DNA from: JABMOW01 sp964409335
GTDB taxonomy: Bacteria > Fidelibacterota > Marinisomatia > SCGC-AAA003-L08 > JACNLC01
NCBI GenBank assembly: GCA_964409335.1
Contig: CAYPCW010000015.1
Location: forward strand, 1 to 48,152
DNA length: 48,152 nucleotides
Reading direction: 5' to 3'
Shown: positions 7,558 through 17,603 of the stretch, one piece after another
Layout of the letters: each line of letters starts with the position of its first letter
How positions within the stretch are numbered: the first letter of the stretch is position 1
Made by a program: the position numbers and the translations under genes
Notes under the pieces: generated by a model
Database searches by the model: none
What the model was told of the DNA's origin: nothing
What the model saw: only the letters and a program-made list of their open reading frames with translations

Positions 7558-10500
7558 AATCACTGATTAAATATTTCATCCGCTATCCCATCAATGGAAA
7601 TCTGATCGTCATTCTCATTTTCATTTTTGGATGGTATGGATTAAAGTCCCTGAAAACCACCTTTTTCCCCAATATTGAGAACAGAAGCGTAACCATCCAG
7701 GTTACCTATCCAGGCGCCTCCCCGGAAGAAATTGAGGAAGGGGTGGTTCTGAAAATTGAAAACAATCTGAAAGGATTGTCCGGGATCGAGCAGGTGACGT
7801 CCACATCCAACGAAAACTTTGCATCTATTCAGGTGGATGTGCTGAAAAGTTATGACCGGAATAAGGTGCTGCAGGATGTGAAGAATGCGGTTGACCGTAT
7901 CGGATCTTTCCCGGCGGGGATGGAAGCCCCGGTCATCTTTAATACGGAAGCCTGGGAATTTGCCCTTAGTTTTGCCGTCAGCGGGAATACGGATCTCCTG
8001 ACACTTAAACAGGCTGCCCGTCAGGTCGAAAATGATCTGCTGGCGATTGATGGAATATCCAAGATCAGTATTGAAGGGTATCCTGAAGAAGAAATTGAGA
8101 TTAGTTTCAAGGAAGACGATCTTCGGAATTATCAACTGTCTTTTGAACAGGTCCGTCAGGCGGTCCGGTCAGCAAATCTGAATATGACTGGTGGAACGGT
8201 CAAAGGTGAACACGAAGAACTCCTGGTGCGGGCAAAAGCCAAAGAGTATTATGCGGAGGATCTGGAAAATATTATTCTGAAAACGGCTGCCGATGGACGG
8301 ATTGTCAGGTTAAAAGACGTGGCGAGGATCAAAGACCAGTGGGCGGATACCCCGAACCGAACCTATCTGAATGGCAAAAGAACGGTGATCATCACGGTCA
8401 GCAACACCACACAGGAAGATCTGATCACCGTTTCCACGCTGGTGCAGCAATATATCGAAGGATTCAATGAGCAGAATGGACCCGTAAAACTGGCGGTGGT
8501 TCGGGACGGCGCAAAAATTCTCACGCAACGGATCGACCTTCTGGTGAAAAACGGTCTGTATGGCGCGGTCATGGTCCTGATCTTCATTGCCATGTTTCTG
8601 AATTTGCGGTTGGGTTTTTGGGTGGCGCTCGGACTGCCTGTATCATTTCTGGGGATGTTCATCCTTGCGGGGATGTCCGGACTCACGATCAATATGATGT
8701 CACTTTTTGGAATGATTCTGGTGGTGGGCATTCTGGTGGATGACGGTATAATCATTGGTGAAAGCATTTATCAGATGCACGAACAGGGTATGCCGCCGGT
8801 GAAAGCAGCCATAGCGGGAACCATGCACGTCTTACCGGCGGTGTTTACTGCCGTGACAACCACCATACTGGCCTTTTCCATTTTCTTTTTTTTAGATGGC
8901 AGGATGGGTGAGTTTATGTCGGATATGGCATTCGTGGTCATCTCGACACTTATTTTTTCGCTTATAGAAGGAACACTCATTTTACCGGCGCACATCGCCC
9001 ATTCAAAATCCATGAAAAAGGGGGTGAAAAAATCAAAATTTGAACTAACCATTAATAGCTTTATGATCTTCATGCGGGAGAAATGGTATTCACCGGTACT
9101 AAAGATGGCGATTTCACACAAGGCGATCACATTTTCGGTGGCTATCGGGGTGCTGGCGCTCACGATCGGAGCCATCAAAGGCGGATTCATACACACGACA
9201 TATTTCCCGTACATTGACAGGGACAATATCAACGTATCACTGGAAATGGGAAGCGGTACCCCGGATGACGTTACTGAAACCCGTCTGGATCAAGTCGAAA
9301 ATGCCGCATGGGTGGTGAATGAAGAATTCAAACAAAAGCGAAGTGACCATCAGGATGTTATCCTGAACATTCAAAAACGGGTGGGTCCAAAATCTCATGA
9401 AGGGAATATCAATATTACCCTGATGGAAGGTGAAGCGCGGGATATAGAGAGCTACCTCATCACCAACGCGATTCGTGAAAAAACCGGATATCTTGCAGGT
9501 ATTGAAAATGTGGTTTTCGGCGCTGGAGGTCACTTCGGGAAGGCAGTCTCCATTTCCCTGCAGAGTCATGATTTTGAAACGCTAAAATCGGCGAAAACCG
9601 AATTGAAAAATGAACTGAACGATCTTCCCTCTTTAAAAAATGTGACGGACACCAATCTGGAAGGATTGAAAGAGATCAACATAACGCTGAAGGGAAAATC
9701 ATATCTTTTGGGTCTGTCGCTACAGGATGTGATCACCGGCATCCGGCAGGGTTTTTTCGGGAATGAAGTCCAGCGTTTGCAGCGGGGTCTCGATGAGGTC
9801 CGGATTTGGGTCAGATATGAGGAGAGCGAACGGTCCAGCATTGGGAAACTGGAAAATATGTGGATCAAGCTCAATGACGGTCGGGAATTTCCGTTAAAGG
9901 ATATCGCTAATTTTGAGATCAAACGCGGGGTATTGGGGATCAATCATATTGATGGGAAACGGCAGATTCTCATCACGGCAGACATGACAAATCCGAAAGA
10001 ATCGGTGACAGATATGCTGGCCGGGATCCGATCCGATATTCTGCCGGGAATCCGTGAAAAATATCCGAAGGTGACCCTTGGCTTCGAAGGTCAGAGCAAG
10101 GATTCTGCCAAGACGGCAAGATCTGCAAAAACAGCTGTACCGGTTATCCTGCTGTTAATGTTCGCCATTATCGTTATGACGTTTCGGTCTTTCAGTCAGG
10201 CGGTCACCATATTCGCCATGGTCCCCCTCGGGTTTATTGGGGTTGCCGGAGGGCATTTTTTACACGGATTACCTATTTCCATCATGTCTATATTTGGGAT
10301 CATTGCCCTCATTGGGATAATGGTCAATGATTCGCTGGTGCTGATTACCGAGATGAATTATCTGCTGAAGGACGGAATTCCCTTCCGGGAGGCGGTCTTC
10401 CAGGCGGGTATTACGCGGTTCAGACCCATTGTTTTGACTTCCGTCACAACGGTTGCAGGTCTGGGACCGTTGATTCTGGAAACGAGCCGGCAGGCACAGT

Positions 10501-10697
10501 TCCTGATCCCCATGGCAGTATCCGTCGCATATGGACTTATTGTTGCGACAACCATCACGCTGGTTGTCCTTCCGGTGGCGCTGGTATTGCTGAATGATAT
10601 CAAATATTATCTCCCCAAATGGATATTTAAAAAAGAATTATCCCGGGAAGATGCTGAACCCGCAGTCAGAGAAATGAGGAATGAAGTTGAATTTTAA
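7554..10697 (+). CDS. RND efflux pump inner-membrane permease (AcrB/HAE family)
   Basis: A full-length 1047-residue RND permease. The start 'LIKYFIRYPINGNLIVILI' is the first membrane segment. The porter domain opens with 'TTFFPNIENRSVTIQVTYPGASPEEIEEGV', the family signature. The TM4 proton-relay pair is present as 'GILVDDGIIIGES'. The second half repeats the fold with 'GFEGQSKDSAKTA' and 'GIMVNDSLVLITEMN'. Such pumps use the proton gradient to export drugs, bile-like detergents, lipids or metals. The absence of Met/His clusters argues for the multidrug rather than the copper/silver class. It overlaps the adaptor by 4 bases and the TolC gene by 17. Confidence 0.93.
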   Translation: MKSLIKYFIRYPINGNLIVILIFIFGWYGLKSLKTTFFPNIENRSVTIQVTYPGASPEEIEEGVVLKIENNLKGLSGIEQVTSTSNENFASIQVDVLKSYDRNKVLQDVKNAVDRIGSFPAGMEAPVIFNTEAWEFALSFAVSGNTDLLTLKQAARQVENDLLAIDGISKISIEGYPEEEIEISFKEDDLRNYQLSFEQVRQAVRSANLNMTGGTVKGEHEELLVRAKAKEYYAEDLENIILKTAADGRIVRLKDVARIKDQWADTPNRTYLNGKRTVIITVSNTTQEDLITVSTLVQQYIEGFNEQNGPVKLAVVRDGAKILTQRIDLLVKNGLYGAVMVLIFIAMFLNLRLGFWVALGLPVSFLGMFILAGMSGLTINMMSLFGMILVVGILVDDGIIIGESIYQMHEQGMPPVKAAIAGTMHVLPAVFTAVTTTILAFSIFFFLDGRMGEFMSDMAFVVISTLIFSLIEGTLILPAHIAHSKSMKKGVKKSKFELTINSFMIFMREKWYSPVLKMAISHKAITFSVAIGVLALTIGAIKGGFIHTTYFPYIDRDNINVSLEMGSGTPDDVTETRLDQVENAAWVVNEEFKQKRSDHQDVILNIQKRVGPKSHEGNINITLMEGEARDIESYLITNAIREKTGYLAGIENVVFGAGGHFGKAVSISLQSHDFETLKSAKTELKNELNDLPSLKNVTDTNLEGLKEINITLKGKSYLLGLSLQDVITGIRQGFFGNEVQRLQRGLDEVRIWVRYEESERSSIGKLENMWIKLNDGREFPLKDIANFEIKRGVLGINHIDGKRQILITADMTNPKESVTDMLAGIRSDILPGIREKYPKVTLGFEGQSKDSAKTARSAKTAVPVILLLMFAIIVMTFRSFSQAVTIFAMVPLGFIGVAGGHFLHGLPISIMSIFGIIALIGIMVNDSLVLITEMNYLLKDGIPFREAVFQAGITRFRPIVLTSVTTVAGLGPLILETSRQAQFLIPMAVSVAYGLIVATTITLVVLPVALVLLNDIKYYLPKWIFKKELSREDAEPAVREMRNEVEF

Positions 10698-12018
10698 CAC
10701 CAAACCATACGGGGCAGTGATCCTGCTTTTGACGGGAATGCTCTATCCACAGTCGGTGCTCACATTGGAAGAGGCTATTTCCATTGCCATCAGGCAAAAT
10801 TATTCCGTGCGGATCGCAGACTATAATTCCATGATCGCAGGCAATAATGCACATCCCGGTGTCGCCGGATTATATCCGCAACTGTCTTTATCGGGATCGG
10901 CGTCAAAATCAGAAAAAGACCTGTCATTTTTACTCTATGACAGTACGGTTCCCATTGATAATCCCAATTCCCGGTCTACTTTAAAAAATGCGTCCCTCGG
11001 TGTCAGCAGTGTACTCTTTACAGGCGGTAAGAATTTTTACACGTGGAAAAAACTGAAAAAAGTACAGGAAATAGGCGAGATCCAGAAGCAGCAGGCAATT
11101 GAAAATACCATGGTTGCCGTCATCAGCGCATACTATCAGATCACATCGTTGATAGATAATTTAAATATTTCACGTGAAGCGCTGGAAATCTCAAAACAAC
11201 GGTTGGAACGGGCAAACGCCAAAGTAGACCTGGGCGGAGCGTTAAAGCTGGAATCCCTGAACTCCGAGGTGGATATGAACACGGATAGTGTGTATGTACT
11301 AAATGCACTGCTTCAGCTTGAAAATGCAAAGCGGAATTTGAACTATATCCTGGGACGACCCATCGATACAGACTATACAGTCACCGGATCGGTGGATTTT
11401 TTCCCACAAGAAGATTTGACGTTCTGGAAAGAAACCACCTTGAAAAACAATACTTCGGTGAAGGCATCCGGATTGCAGGTTGAGCAAAGCGAGTATGATG
11501 TGAAAATTGCCCGGGCTGCGTATGTCCCGGTATTGTCTGGAGGCGCGACATATGATAAATTACTGTCCACGTCAAATGGCGGACAGTACCGTGAAAATCA
11601 GTCGGAGGGGATGAATGCCTTTTTGAATTTGTCCGTAGATTTGTTTTCGGGTTTTCGTAAAATCACCAATCTCCAAAATGCCCATATCAGTCTGAAATCT
11701 CAAAACGAAGTTCATGACCGGACGGTAGCCTCTCTTGAAACGGAAGTGATGAATGCTTTCGCTACCTACAAAAATGCGCGATTCACCGTTGAAGTGGAGG
11801 AAAAAAACCTGAAAACCGTGAAACTGAATTTTGACCGGACACAGGATTTATTTCAACTGGGTCAGGTCACAACCACCCAATTCCGTGAAGCGCAATTGAA
11901 TTGGGTAAAGGCACAACTGCGTCTGATCAATGAAAAATATACGGCTAAATTTGCGGAAATCGAACTGTACCGGTTAAGCGGAACCCTGGATGGTCTGTAC
12001 CCGGTCGTCAAAAATTAA
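10681..12018 (+). CDS. TolC-family outer-membrane efflux channel
   Basis: A 445-residue exported protein, of usual length for TolC homologues. It has a signal peptide ending near 'GMLYPQS', then 'LTLEEAISIAIRQNYSVRIADYN', the typical start of the first OEP repeat. 'AAYVPVLSGGATYD' and 'LSVDLFSGFRKITNLQNA' mark the second repeat and its barrel strands. 'DLFQLGQVTTTQFREAQLNWVKAQ' is the conserved equatorial helix. It forms the outer exit of the pump encoded by the two previous genes. ATG 10681 lies within the last codons of the permease gene and is preceded by a GAGG-like site, consistent with a single four-gene transcript that ends soon after. Confidence 0.92.
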   Translation: MKLNFNTKPYGAVILLLTGMLYPQSVLTLEEAISIAIRQNYSVRIADYNSMIAGNNAHPGVAGLYPQLSLSGSASKSEKDLSFLLYDSTVPIDNPNSRSTLKNASLGVSSVLFTGGKNFYTWKKLKKVQEIGEIQKQQAIENTMVAVISAYYQITSLIDNLNISREALEISKQRLERANAKVDLGGALKLESLNSEVDMNTDSVYVLNALLQLENAKRNLNYILGRPIDTDYTVTGSVDFFPQEDLTFWKETTLKNNTSVKASGLQVEQSEYDVKIARAAYVPVLSGGATYDKLLSTSNGGQYRENQSEGMNAFLNLSVDLFSGFRKITNLQNAHISLKSQNEVHDRTVASLETEVMNAFATYKNARFTVEVEEKNLKTVKLNFDRTQDLFQLGQVTTTQFREAQLNWVKAQLRLINEKYTAKFAEIELYRLSGTLDGLYPVVKN

Positions 12019-12019
12019 T

Positions 12020-12035
12020 GGAGAGCTCTCCTTTT
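12020..12035 (+). terminator. Weak hairpin plus T-run after the efflux operon
   Basis: A perfect 12-base palindrome GGAGAGCTCTCC (12020-12031) is followed at once by TTTT. It begins one base after the TolC stop. The stem can have no more than four or five pairs with a tiny loop, so it is a weak intrinsic terminator at best. The next gene has its own leader about 145 bases long. Confidence 0.35.
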
Positions 12036-12180
12036 CAGTCGACCGGACCGCGATTCCAATATCACTCCCGGGACTATCGTCTCACCGGATTAGCCTTACA
12101 ATCTGATAACAATAATATCTGGAAATCCCGTTGTATCTTTCATAACTTTTTGTATTGAGAATAAAAGATTAAAGGAAATT

Positions 12181-14214
12181 TTGAAACGTTTTATCCTGTT
12201 AAGCAGCATCGTATTTTTACAATTACTTATTTCTGAAAACCGAAACCATACGCTGCTGATCTGTCTGACACCAGATTCGCAACCTCTTGAAATTCAGTCC
12301 GCCCGGGGACCGATTGCCATTTCTGATCCCAGTTTGCAGGATTCACTTCTTCGATACGAAGCGGTCAGCATTGAGAGATGGCTCCCCTCGGCCACCCCCA
12401 TGGATCATGACGGTGATATTTATCTGAACAGGATCTACCGGATTATTTTCAGTGAGACTGCCCGGCAGGAACCTGAACAGATAAGATCTGCGATCACGCA
12501 ATTGACATCCGTCATGTCCGCCGAATACGAACCGGTCAGAAGTCCTTATTACGTCCCAAATGATCCGCAATATAATCAGCAATGGTTCCTTCCTCAGATC
12601 GGCGCCAATGCTGCCTGGGATTATTGGACGCTTTCGGGAGGTGACTTTCCGGGAGACCGGAATGTGTTGCTGGCATCCGTGGATACAGGTGTGGACTGGG
12701 ATCATGTGGATCTGATCGATAATATCTGGCAAAACCTGAACGAAGATGCCGACGGTGATGGCCATACTCTGGAGTACATCAACGGCAGCTGGGTTTTTGA
12801 TCCCGGTGACCTGAACGGCGTGGATGATGATAACTGGGACAATATCTCTACTACCTTTGTCGACGATCTCATCGGTTGGGATCTGTCAGGGTGGAGCGGT
12901 GCAGATGACAATAATCCCATCCCTAAACAGGGGGTATCAAACTATTCAACCTGGGCGCATGGCACGCACGTGGCAGGGCTGCTTTCTGCGGCGACAGACA
13001 ATAGTACCGGAATTTCATCGACGGCTTTTAATTGCAGCATCATGTGTGTGAAAGTATCCCGGGAAGACCAGACAGGGCAGCCTTACATCACCGAGGGATA
13101 TTCAGGTATTTTGTATGCGGCACAAGCCGGATATGCATATGCCGGGATATCAATACAGAACAACAGCTGGGGCGGTGTGGGTTTTAATCAGTATGAGCAG
13201 GCAACCATCAATGTGGCACATGATACGTATAATTCCATCATCCTGGCCGCCGGCGGAAATGGCGCGGAGACAGGGGGCGAAATCGAACAGGCACACTATC
13301 CTTCCAGCTACGAGAACGTGATCTCCGTAGCGCCATTGGGATCAAATGACGTCTGGCATCACTGGGCAACTTACCATGCTACCATAGACATTGCTGCTCC
13401 CGGTGAAAACATCCGCAGTTGTGTCATCAATAATAATTATTCAAACTGGGACGGATCGTCAATGGCGACACCCATTGTCGCCAGTACAATTGGGCTGATG
13501 AAATCCTACTATCCCGAGCGGAATCAACTTCAACTGGAAACCATGATTTTAGCCACGGCTGACCCGGGTATTTATCAAATTAACAACGAAGTATATCTTC
13601 AGGGAAAGCTGGGAAGGGGCAGAGTTGATGCTGAAATGGCCATTGCGACCCCCTTGTTCCCCATCATCGAATATGCCGGGGAAGATGTTTTCCCAACTTA
13701 TGATCAGGATGGATTGATCAATGCCGGGGATGTCCTTGAACTGTATGCTATTTTATTCACCGACCCGGAATGGGGTACTGCCACAGGAGTTCAGGGTACT
13801 CTCACAACGGAATCACCCTATGTACTGATCATCAACGGAAGCGCCGGATTTTCTGATATGCCCCCGGGCGAGGCTGCCATCAATGAGGTGTCTGCATTTG
13901 AATTCGAACTATTACCGGACATTCCCGAAGGTCAGCTGTCATTACTACTCACGGTCACCTCCAATGAGAATGCATGGGTACGGTATCAGTCCGAATTTAC
14001 CATTGACATTATGGTGGAAGCATCTGCGCAACTTGCAGGTGATTTGAATAATGACGGTAGCCTCGATGTACTGGATATAGTGACAATGGTTGGGATAATC
14101 ATCGGCGATATTGCGCCCTCTCCGTTCCAGCAATCCATCGGTGATATGAACGGAGACTCCCTGATCGATGTGCTGGATGTGGTGATGTTGGTAAACCAAA
14201 TTGTCAATAATTAA
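12181..14214 (+). CDS. Secreted subtilisin-like serine protease (S8) with C-terminal dockerin-like repeats
   Basis: A 677-residue exported protease. The start is TTG 12181, with AAAGGAAA a few bases upstream and a hydrophobic signal at residues 3-18. The catalytic triad is complete: Asp168 in 'VDTGVD', His260 in 'HGTHVAG' and Ser427 in 'DGSSMATP', with the oxyanion Asn in 'AAGGNG'. Residues about 70-135 look like an inhibitor-type propeptide. After the protease comes a beta-rich domain (about 480-610), then two calcium-loop repeats, 'GDLNNDGSLDVLDIV' and 'GDMNGDSLIDVLDVV' (619-677), like type I dockerin. These repeats recur on four other proteins in this window. A second S8 protease follows 14 bases later, so the two probably form one transcript. 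Acts outside the cell or on its surface. Confidence 0.9.
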   Translation: MKRFILLSSIVFLQLLISENRNHTLLICLTPDSQPLEIQSARGPIAISDPSLQDSLLRYEAVSIERWLPSATPMDHDGDIYLNRIYRIIFSETARQEPEQIRSAITQLTSVMSAEYEPVRSPYYVPNDPQYNQQWFLPQIGANAAWDYWTLSGGDFPGDRNVLLASVDTGVDWDHVDLIDNIWQNLNEDADGDGHTLEYINGSWVFDPGDLNGVDDDNWDNISTTFVDDLIGWDLSGWSGADDNNPIPKQGVSNYSTWAHGTHVAGLLSAATDNSTGISSTAFNCSIMCVKVSREDQTGQPYITEGYSGILYAAQAGYAYAGISIQNNSWGGVGFNQYEQATINVAHDTYNSIILAAGGNGAETGGEIEQAHYPSSYENVISVAPLGSNDVWHHWATYHATIDIAAPGENIRSCVINNNYSNWDGSSMATPIVASTIGLMKSYYPERNQLQLETMILATADPGIYQINNEVYLQGKLGRGRVDAEMAIATPLFPIIEYAGEDVFPTYDQDGLINAGDVLELYAILFTDPEWGTATGVQGTLTTESPYVLIINGSAGFSDMPPGEAAINEVSAFEFELLPDIPEGQLSLLLTVTSNENAWVRYQSEFTIDIMVEASAQLAGDLNNDGSLDVLDIVTMVGIIIGDIAPSPFQQSIGDMNGDSLIDVLDVVMLVNQIVNN

Positions 14215-14228
14215 AGAGTCTGCCTGTT

Positions 14229-15821
14229 ATGTACAAACCTGTTATAAATACCATCGGGATCGTTCTGATCACTCTGGGGAGTCTGTTCAGCCGTGATGTG
14301 AAAATTTCCCCCGGACTGGAAGTGCGTCTCCGGTCATCTGCTTCCGAACCGATCCATACCTGGATTTATTTTTCAGATAAAAACCTCTCGAAAAAAGATA
14401 GTGCAATCATGCTGGGTGGGGTGTTATCCGGTATGGATCCACAGACTCTGTGGCGCCGGTCTAAATCCCGGCCAGGCGATCTGGTGGATGTTCGCGATCT
14501 CCCTGTATCTGGCGATTATATTCACCAGGTGATCAAGTCGGGTGCCCGCCTGAGGGCAACGTCAAAATGGTTGAATGCCGTTTCTATATCCGCAACGCCG
14601 GAGATGATTCTTCAAATTTCAGAATTGCCGTTTGTGAAAAAACTCGATGTGGTATACGGCGGAAAGCGAATTGAACCGGATATTTCAACCGACGATTTGT
14701 ATTTTTCCAACCCGCGGACGGATTATGGCAATTCTTTTGACCAGTTGGACCAGATCAACGTGATCGAAGCGCATGAATCGGGATATGCGGGGCAGGGGAT
14801 AATTGTACTGATGCTGGACACCGGTTTCTATACCGATCACCAGGCTATCCACGAAGACCAGATCATCGCCGAGTGGGATTTTATCAATAATGACGGTGAA
14901 ACTCAAAATGAGCCTGGCGATCCTGACAACGCTCATAATCATGGAACTTATACCCTGTCAGCCTTGGGTGGATCTTTTGAAGGGCAGCTTTACGGACCTG
15001 CATATAATGCCCAATTCCTGCTGGCGAAAACTGAAGATGTCTCCCAGGAGGTCCCCATTGAAGAAGATTGGTATGTTGCAGGACTCGAGTGGGGGGAATC
15101 TCTGGGTGCAGATGTGGCGTCATCCTCCCTTGGATATATTGACTGGTACACGATAGATGATCTGGATGGTGAAACTGCAGTGACTACCATTGCCGTGAAT
15201 ACAGCCATTGAGAACGGGATGGTGATCGCAACTGCTGCTGGGAACGCCGGACCGGAAGGGATTATTGCACCCGCAGATGCGTTTGATGTGCTCACATGCG
15301 GAGCGGTAAATGGTGACGGGGAAATTGCAGGATTCAGTTCCCGGGGACCCACGGCGGATGGCCGAATCAAGCCGGATGTTTGCGCACGGGGTGTGGCCAC
15401 GTGGTGCGCCGTCAGTGGATCACCGGACAGCTACGACGGCGTCAGCGGAACGTCTTTATCGACCCCTCTGATCGGGGGGGTGGCCGCCGTGATACTCAGC
15501 GCCAGACCCTCATGGACGCCCATCATGGTCAAAGAAGCGCTCACATCAACAGCGAGTAATGCCGCCAATCCCGATAACCTCTACGGGTGGGGGATCATCA
15601 ATGTAATGGCCGCCATTCACTTTTTTGATGCAAGCGGCGATGTGAATAACGACGGACTTTTGGATATTCTGGATGTGGTGACGACTATTAATTTCATCCT
15701 GGGTGTCCTTCAGCCGGATGAGGGACAACTAAGCGCCGGCGATATCAACCAGGATGGGATTCTGGATATCCTGGATATTGTTGAGATCGTGAGTATCATC
15801 GTGGGGGTTGGACCCGAATAA
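14229..15821 (+). CDS. Second secreted S8 serine protease with dockerin-like repeats
   Basis: A 530-residue protein with signal peptide (residues 1-20), propeptide-like region, S8 catalytic domain and two C-terminal calcium repeats ('GDVNNDGLLDILDVV' and 'GDINQDGILDILDIV', about 467-530). The triad is Asp197 in 'LDTGF', His238 in 'NHGTYT' and Ser409 in 'GTSLSTP'; the oxyanion Asn is in 'AAGNAG'. The His and Ser motifs differ from the textbook HGTHVAG and GTSMATP, so it belongs to another S8 branch than its neighbour and is not a recent tandem copy. It lacks the extra beta domain of the first protease. No promoter separates the two genes, so joint expression is likely. Confidence 0.9.
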   Translation: MYKPVINTIGIVLITLGSLFSRDVKISPGLEVRLRSSASEPIHTWIYFSDKNLSKKDSAIMLGGVLSGMDPQTLWRRSKSRPGDLVDVRDLPVSGDYIHQVIKSGARLRATSKWLNAVSISATPEMILQISELPFVKKLDVVYGGKRIEPDISTDDLYFSNPRTDYGNSFDQLDQINVIEAHESGYAGQGIIVLMLDTGFYTDHQAIHEDQIIAEWDFINNDGETQNEPGDPDNAHNHGTYTLSALGGSFEGQLYGPAYNAQFLLAKTEDVSQEVPIEEDWYVAGLEWGESLGADVASSSLGYIDWYTIDDLDGETAVTTIAVNTAIENGMVIATAAGNAGPEGIIAPADAFDVLTCGAVNGDGEIAGFSSRGPTADGRIKPDVCARGVATWCAVSGSPDSYDGVSGTSLSTPLIGGVAAVILSARPSWTPIMVKEALTSTASNAANPDNLYGWGIINVMAAIHFFDASGDVNNDGLLDILDVVTTINFILGVLQPDEGQLSAGDINQDGILDILDIVEIVSIIVGVGPE

Positions 15822-15823
15822 AT

Positions 15824-15853
15824 CCGCCAGAGGGTGAATTATCTCCTCTGCGG
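15824..15853 (+). other. Hairpin downstream of the protease pair
   Basis: CCGCCAGAGG (15824-15833) pairs with CCTCTGCGG (15845-15853) with one bulged base and an 11-base loop, starting three bases after the stop codon. No T-run follows, so it may stabilise the 3' end of the protease transcript or act with a factor rather than as a classic intrinsic terminator. Confidence 0.35.
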
Positions 15854-15957
15854 TCATCATCCCAACGGGATCAACCATCCCGGGAATATGCCCTTTCTGA
15901 AAGAAGATTCTCCGAATAATTCTTGATTTACCGTGATAAATCTGTCGAAATTCCACA

Positions 15958-17544
15958 ATGAAAATGTTAAAGATTCCCCTCAGTTCTTTTTGGGTGAGTA
16001 CCGGATTTATCCTTGTGAGTCTTGCAATCTGGTCATGTGCCGCTGAGGGTACAGCGGGCGGTGGTCCCCTCGATGAAACCGGTCCCCGGGTCATGGAGAT
16101 CAATCCCAACCCTGATAAGACCATCCTGACAGGAAAAGAGACAGTGACGGTACGGTTTGATGAACTGGTCGATCCCCTTTCTATTCCTGCATCCGTCAGT
16201 GTCAACCCGGATATTCCCGTGAAGGTGAAGACCCGGGGAAAACAGGTCGAAATCAGACCCGATTCATCCTGGCCCGAAAATGCCACCATTCAAATTTCCC
16301 TATCCCGAAACATCAGAGACTATCAATCCAATAGAATGGCAGACCAGACAGAACTGTTCTACTCCACCGGGGGTAAATTTCCGCAGAACAAGATCAGCGG
16401 CACGGTCTTCAACTTCACTGAGGGGATGGTTGCCGTAGCAGGTTTATTCAGGGTGAATCGGGACTCAGCGCCTGAGATGGTCCGTAAAACCGAGGCAAAT
16501 GACACGGGTCAATTTGTATTTCATCATGTGCCGGATGGTCGGTTTTTCATTGCGTGTGTGGAAGGTGAGATGACTGATCTTTCAAAAGATATTCGTACAA
16601 AACGGTACGGATTTCAGTCCATGAACCCCGTGCTTGTACAGAACGACAGTGAGATAAATGACGTGGCAATCTGGATGGATGGGCCGGTTAAGCAGTTGAC
16701 GATACAATCAATTCACCTTACTAACCGGGAGTATGGAAATCTTGAAATGAGCGACGGGTCAACGATCCCCTATACTTTTTCGATGCCTGAAAACGCCGAT
16801 CCTGCAATCCCCCTATATGTTCAGCGGAAACCCCTCGAACCAGGGGACTCCGTGATGGTCCGTATTTTCCTGCAGAATCGGCTGGAACGCTATCAGCTCC
16901 CGCCTTATAATTTTATCATCCCTGATCTAAGGGATACCATCCCTCCTCAGGTGAGCAGTAGCGGGTATGAAGAAGAACAATTTTACATTACGTTTTCCGA
17001 ACCGGTCATTCCCCTTGTACCCGATAGTATTCTGGTATTTTCCCCGGATTCCACAACGCACCATACGATTGATTACCGGTTTAGTGCGCCCGAAAAAATT
17101 CAAGTGGAATTTATTCCGGAGGTGGCAACGGTGATGTCCCTTAATCTTTCAAAATTACAGGATTATTTCGGGAATTCTTTTACGGATACCATTATTACCT
17201 TTACGATGAATCCGGTTCAGAAAGAAAAAGAGACTACAGAAGGCGGGAGTATCAAAGGGACGATCGACTATCATGGGGTAGATTCCCTCCTCGTTGTCGC
17301 CACAAGGACGGAGGATGGCACCCGGTATTTTACCAACGCAAGAACAGATTTTTATTTTCAGAATATTCAGCCAGGTGGCTATGTTTTTAAAGCATTTGAA
17401 ATAAACCACGGAATTGACCGGAAAGCCTACTTTTCAGGATTGTGGGATCCTCTGCTCATGGCGGCTAAAATCGGGGTCAGTGCGGATACCGTGGAAGTCC
17501 GTAAAAGATGGATTATCGACGGCGTCCGGGTTACCATGAAATAA
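15958..17544 (+). CDS. Lipoprotein with N-terminal Ig-like (Big_5/SbsA type) domain
   Basis: A 528-residue protein with a lipobox 'LAIWSC' near residue 27, so it is probably a lipid-anchored envelope protein. 'GPRVMEINPNPDK...VTVRFDELVDPLS' followed by 'VEIRPDSSWPENATIQISLSRNIRDYQSN' matches the Big_5 (SbsA Ig-like) domain that follows the lipobox in a widespread Bacteroidota lipoprotein of unknown role. The middle and C-terminal parts are beta-rich, with a carboxypeptidase-regulatory-like stretch ('GTVFNFTEGMVAVAGLF', 'FVFHHVPDGRFFI') and a second similar one near the end ('FQNIQPGGYVFKAFE'). An open frame on the opposite strand here is a shadow. The precise function is unknown. Confidence 0.75.
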   Translation: MKMLKIPLSSFWVSTGFILVSLAIWSCAAEGTAGGGPLDETGPRVMEINPNPDKTILTGKETVTVRFDELVDPLSIPASVSVNPDIPVKVKTRGKQVEIRPDSSWPENATIQISLSRNIRDYQSNRMADQTELFYSTGGKFPQNKISGTVFNFTEGMVAVAGLFRVNRDSAPEMVRKTEANDTGQFVFHHVPDGRFFIACVEGEMTDLSKDIRTKRYGFQSMNPVLVQNDSEINDVAIWMDGPVKQLTIQSIHLTNREYGNLEMSDGSTIPYTFSMPENADPAIPLYVQRKPLEPGDSVMVRIFLQNRLERYQLPPYNFIIPDLRDTIPPQVSSSGYEEEQFYITFSEPVIPLVPDSILVFSPDSTTHHTIDYRFSAPEKIQVEFIPEVATVMSLNLSKLQDYFGNSFTDTIITFTMNPVQKEKETTEGGSIKGTIDYHGVDSLLVVATRTEDGTRYFTNARTDFYFQNIQPGGYVFKAFEINHGIDRKAYFSGLWDPLLMAAKIGVSADTVEVRKRWIIDGVRVTMK

Positions 17545-17603
17545 ATTCGGCGGCGTCTGATTAAAAAGAGATAATTTGCAAATCAAATTCATCAGGGGGA
17601 AAA

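Noticed and set aside
7554..10697. RND pump as a copper/silver exporter
   Set aside because: No Met or His clusters in the permease or adaptor, and the regulator is MarR rather than a metal sensor.
12181..15821. The two proteases as a recent tandem duplication
   Set aside because: Their catalytic motifs, lengths and middle domains differ too much; only the C-terminal repeats are alike.
15729..16289. Minus-strand 186-codon frame
   Set aside because: Long only because it mirrors the dockerin repeats and the lipoprotein gene; no start signal and no domain.
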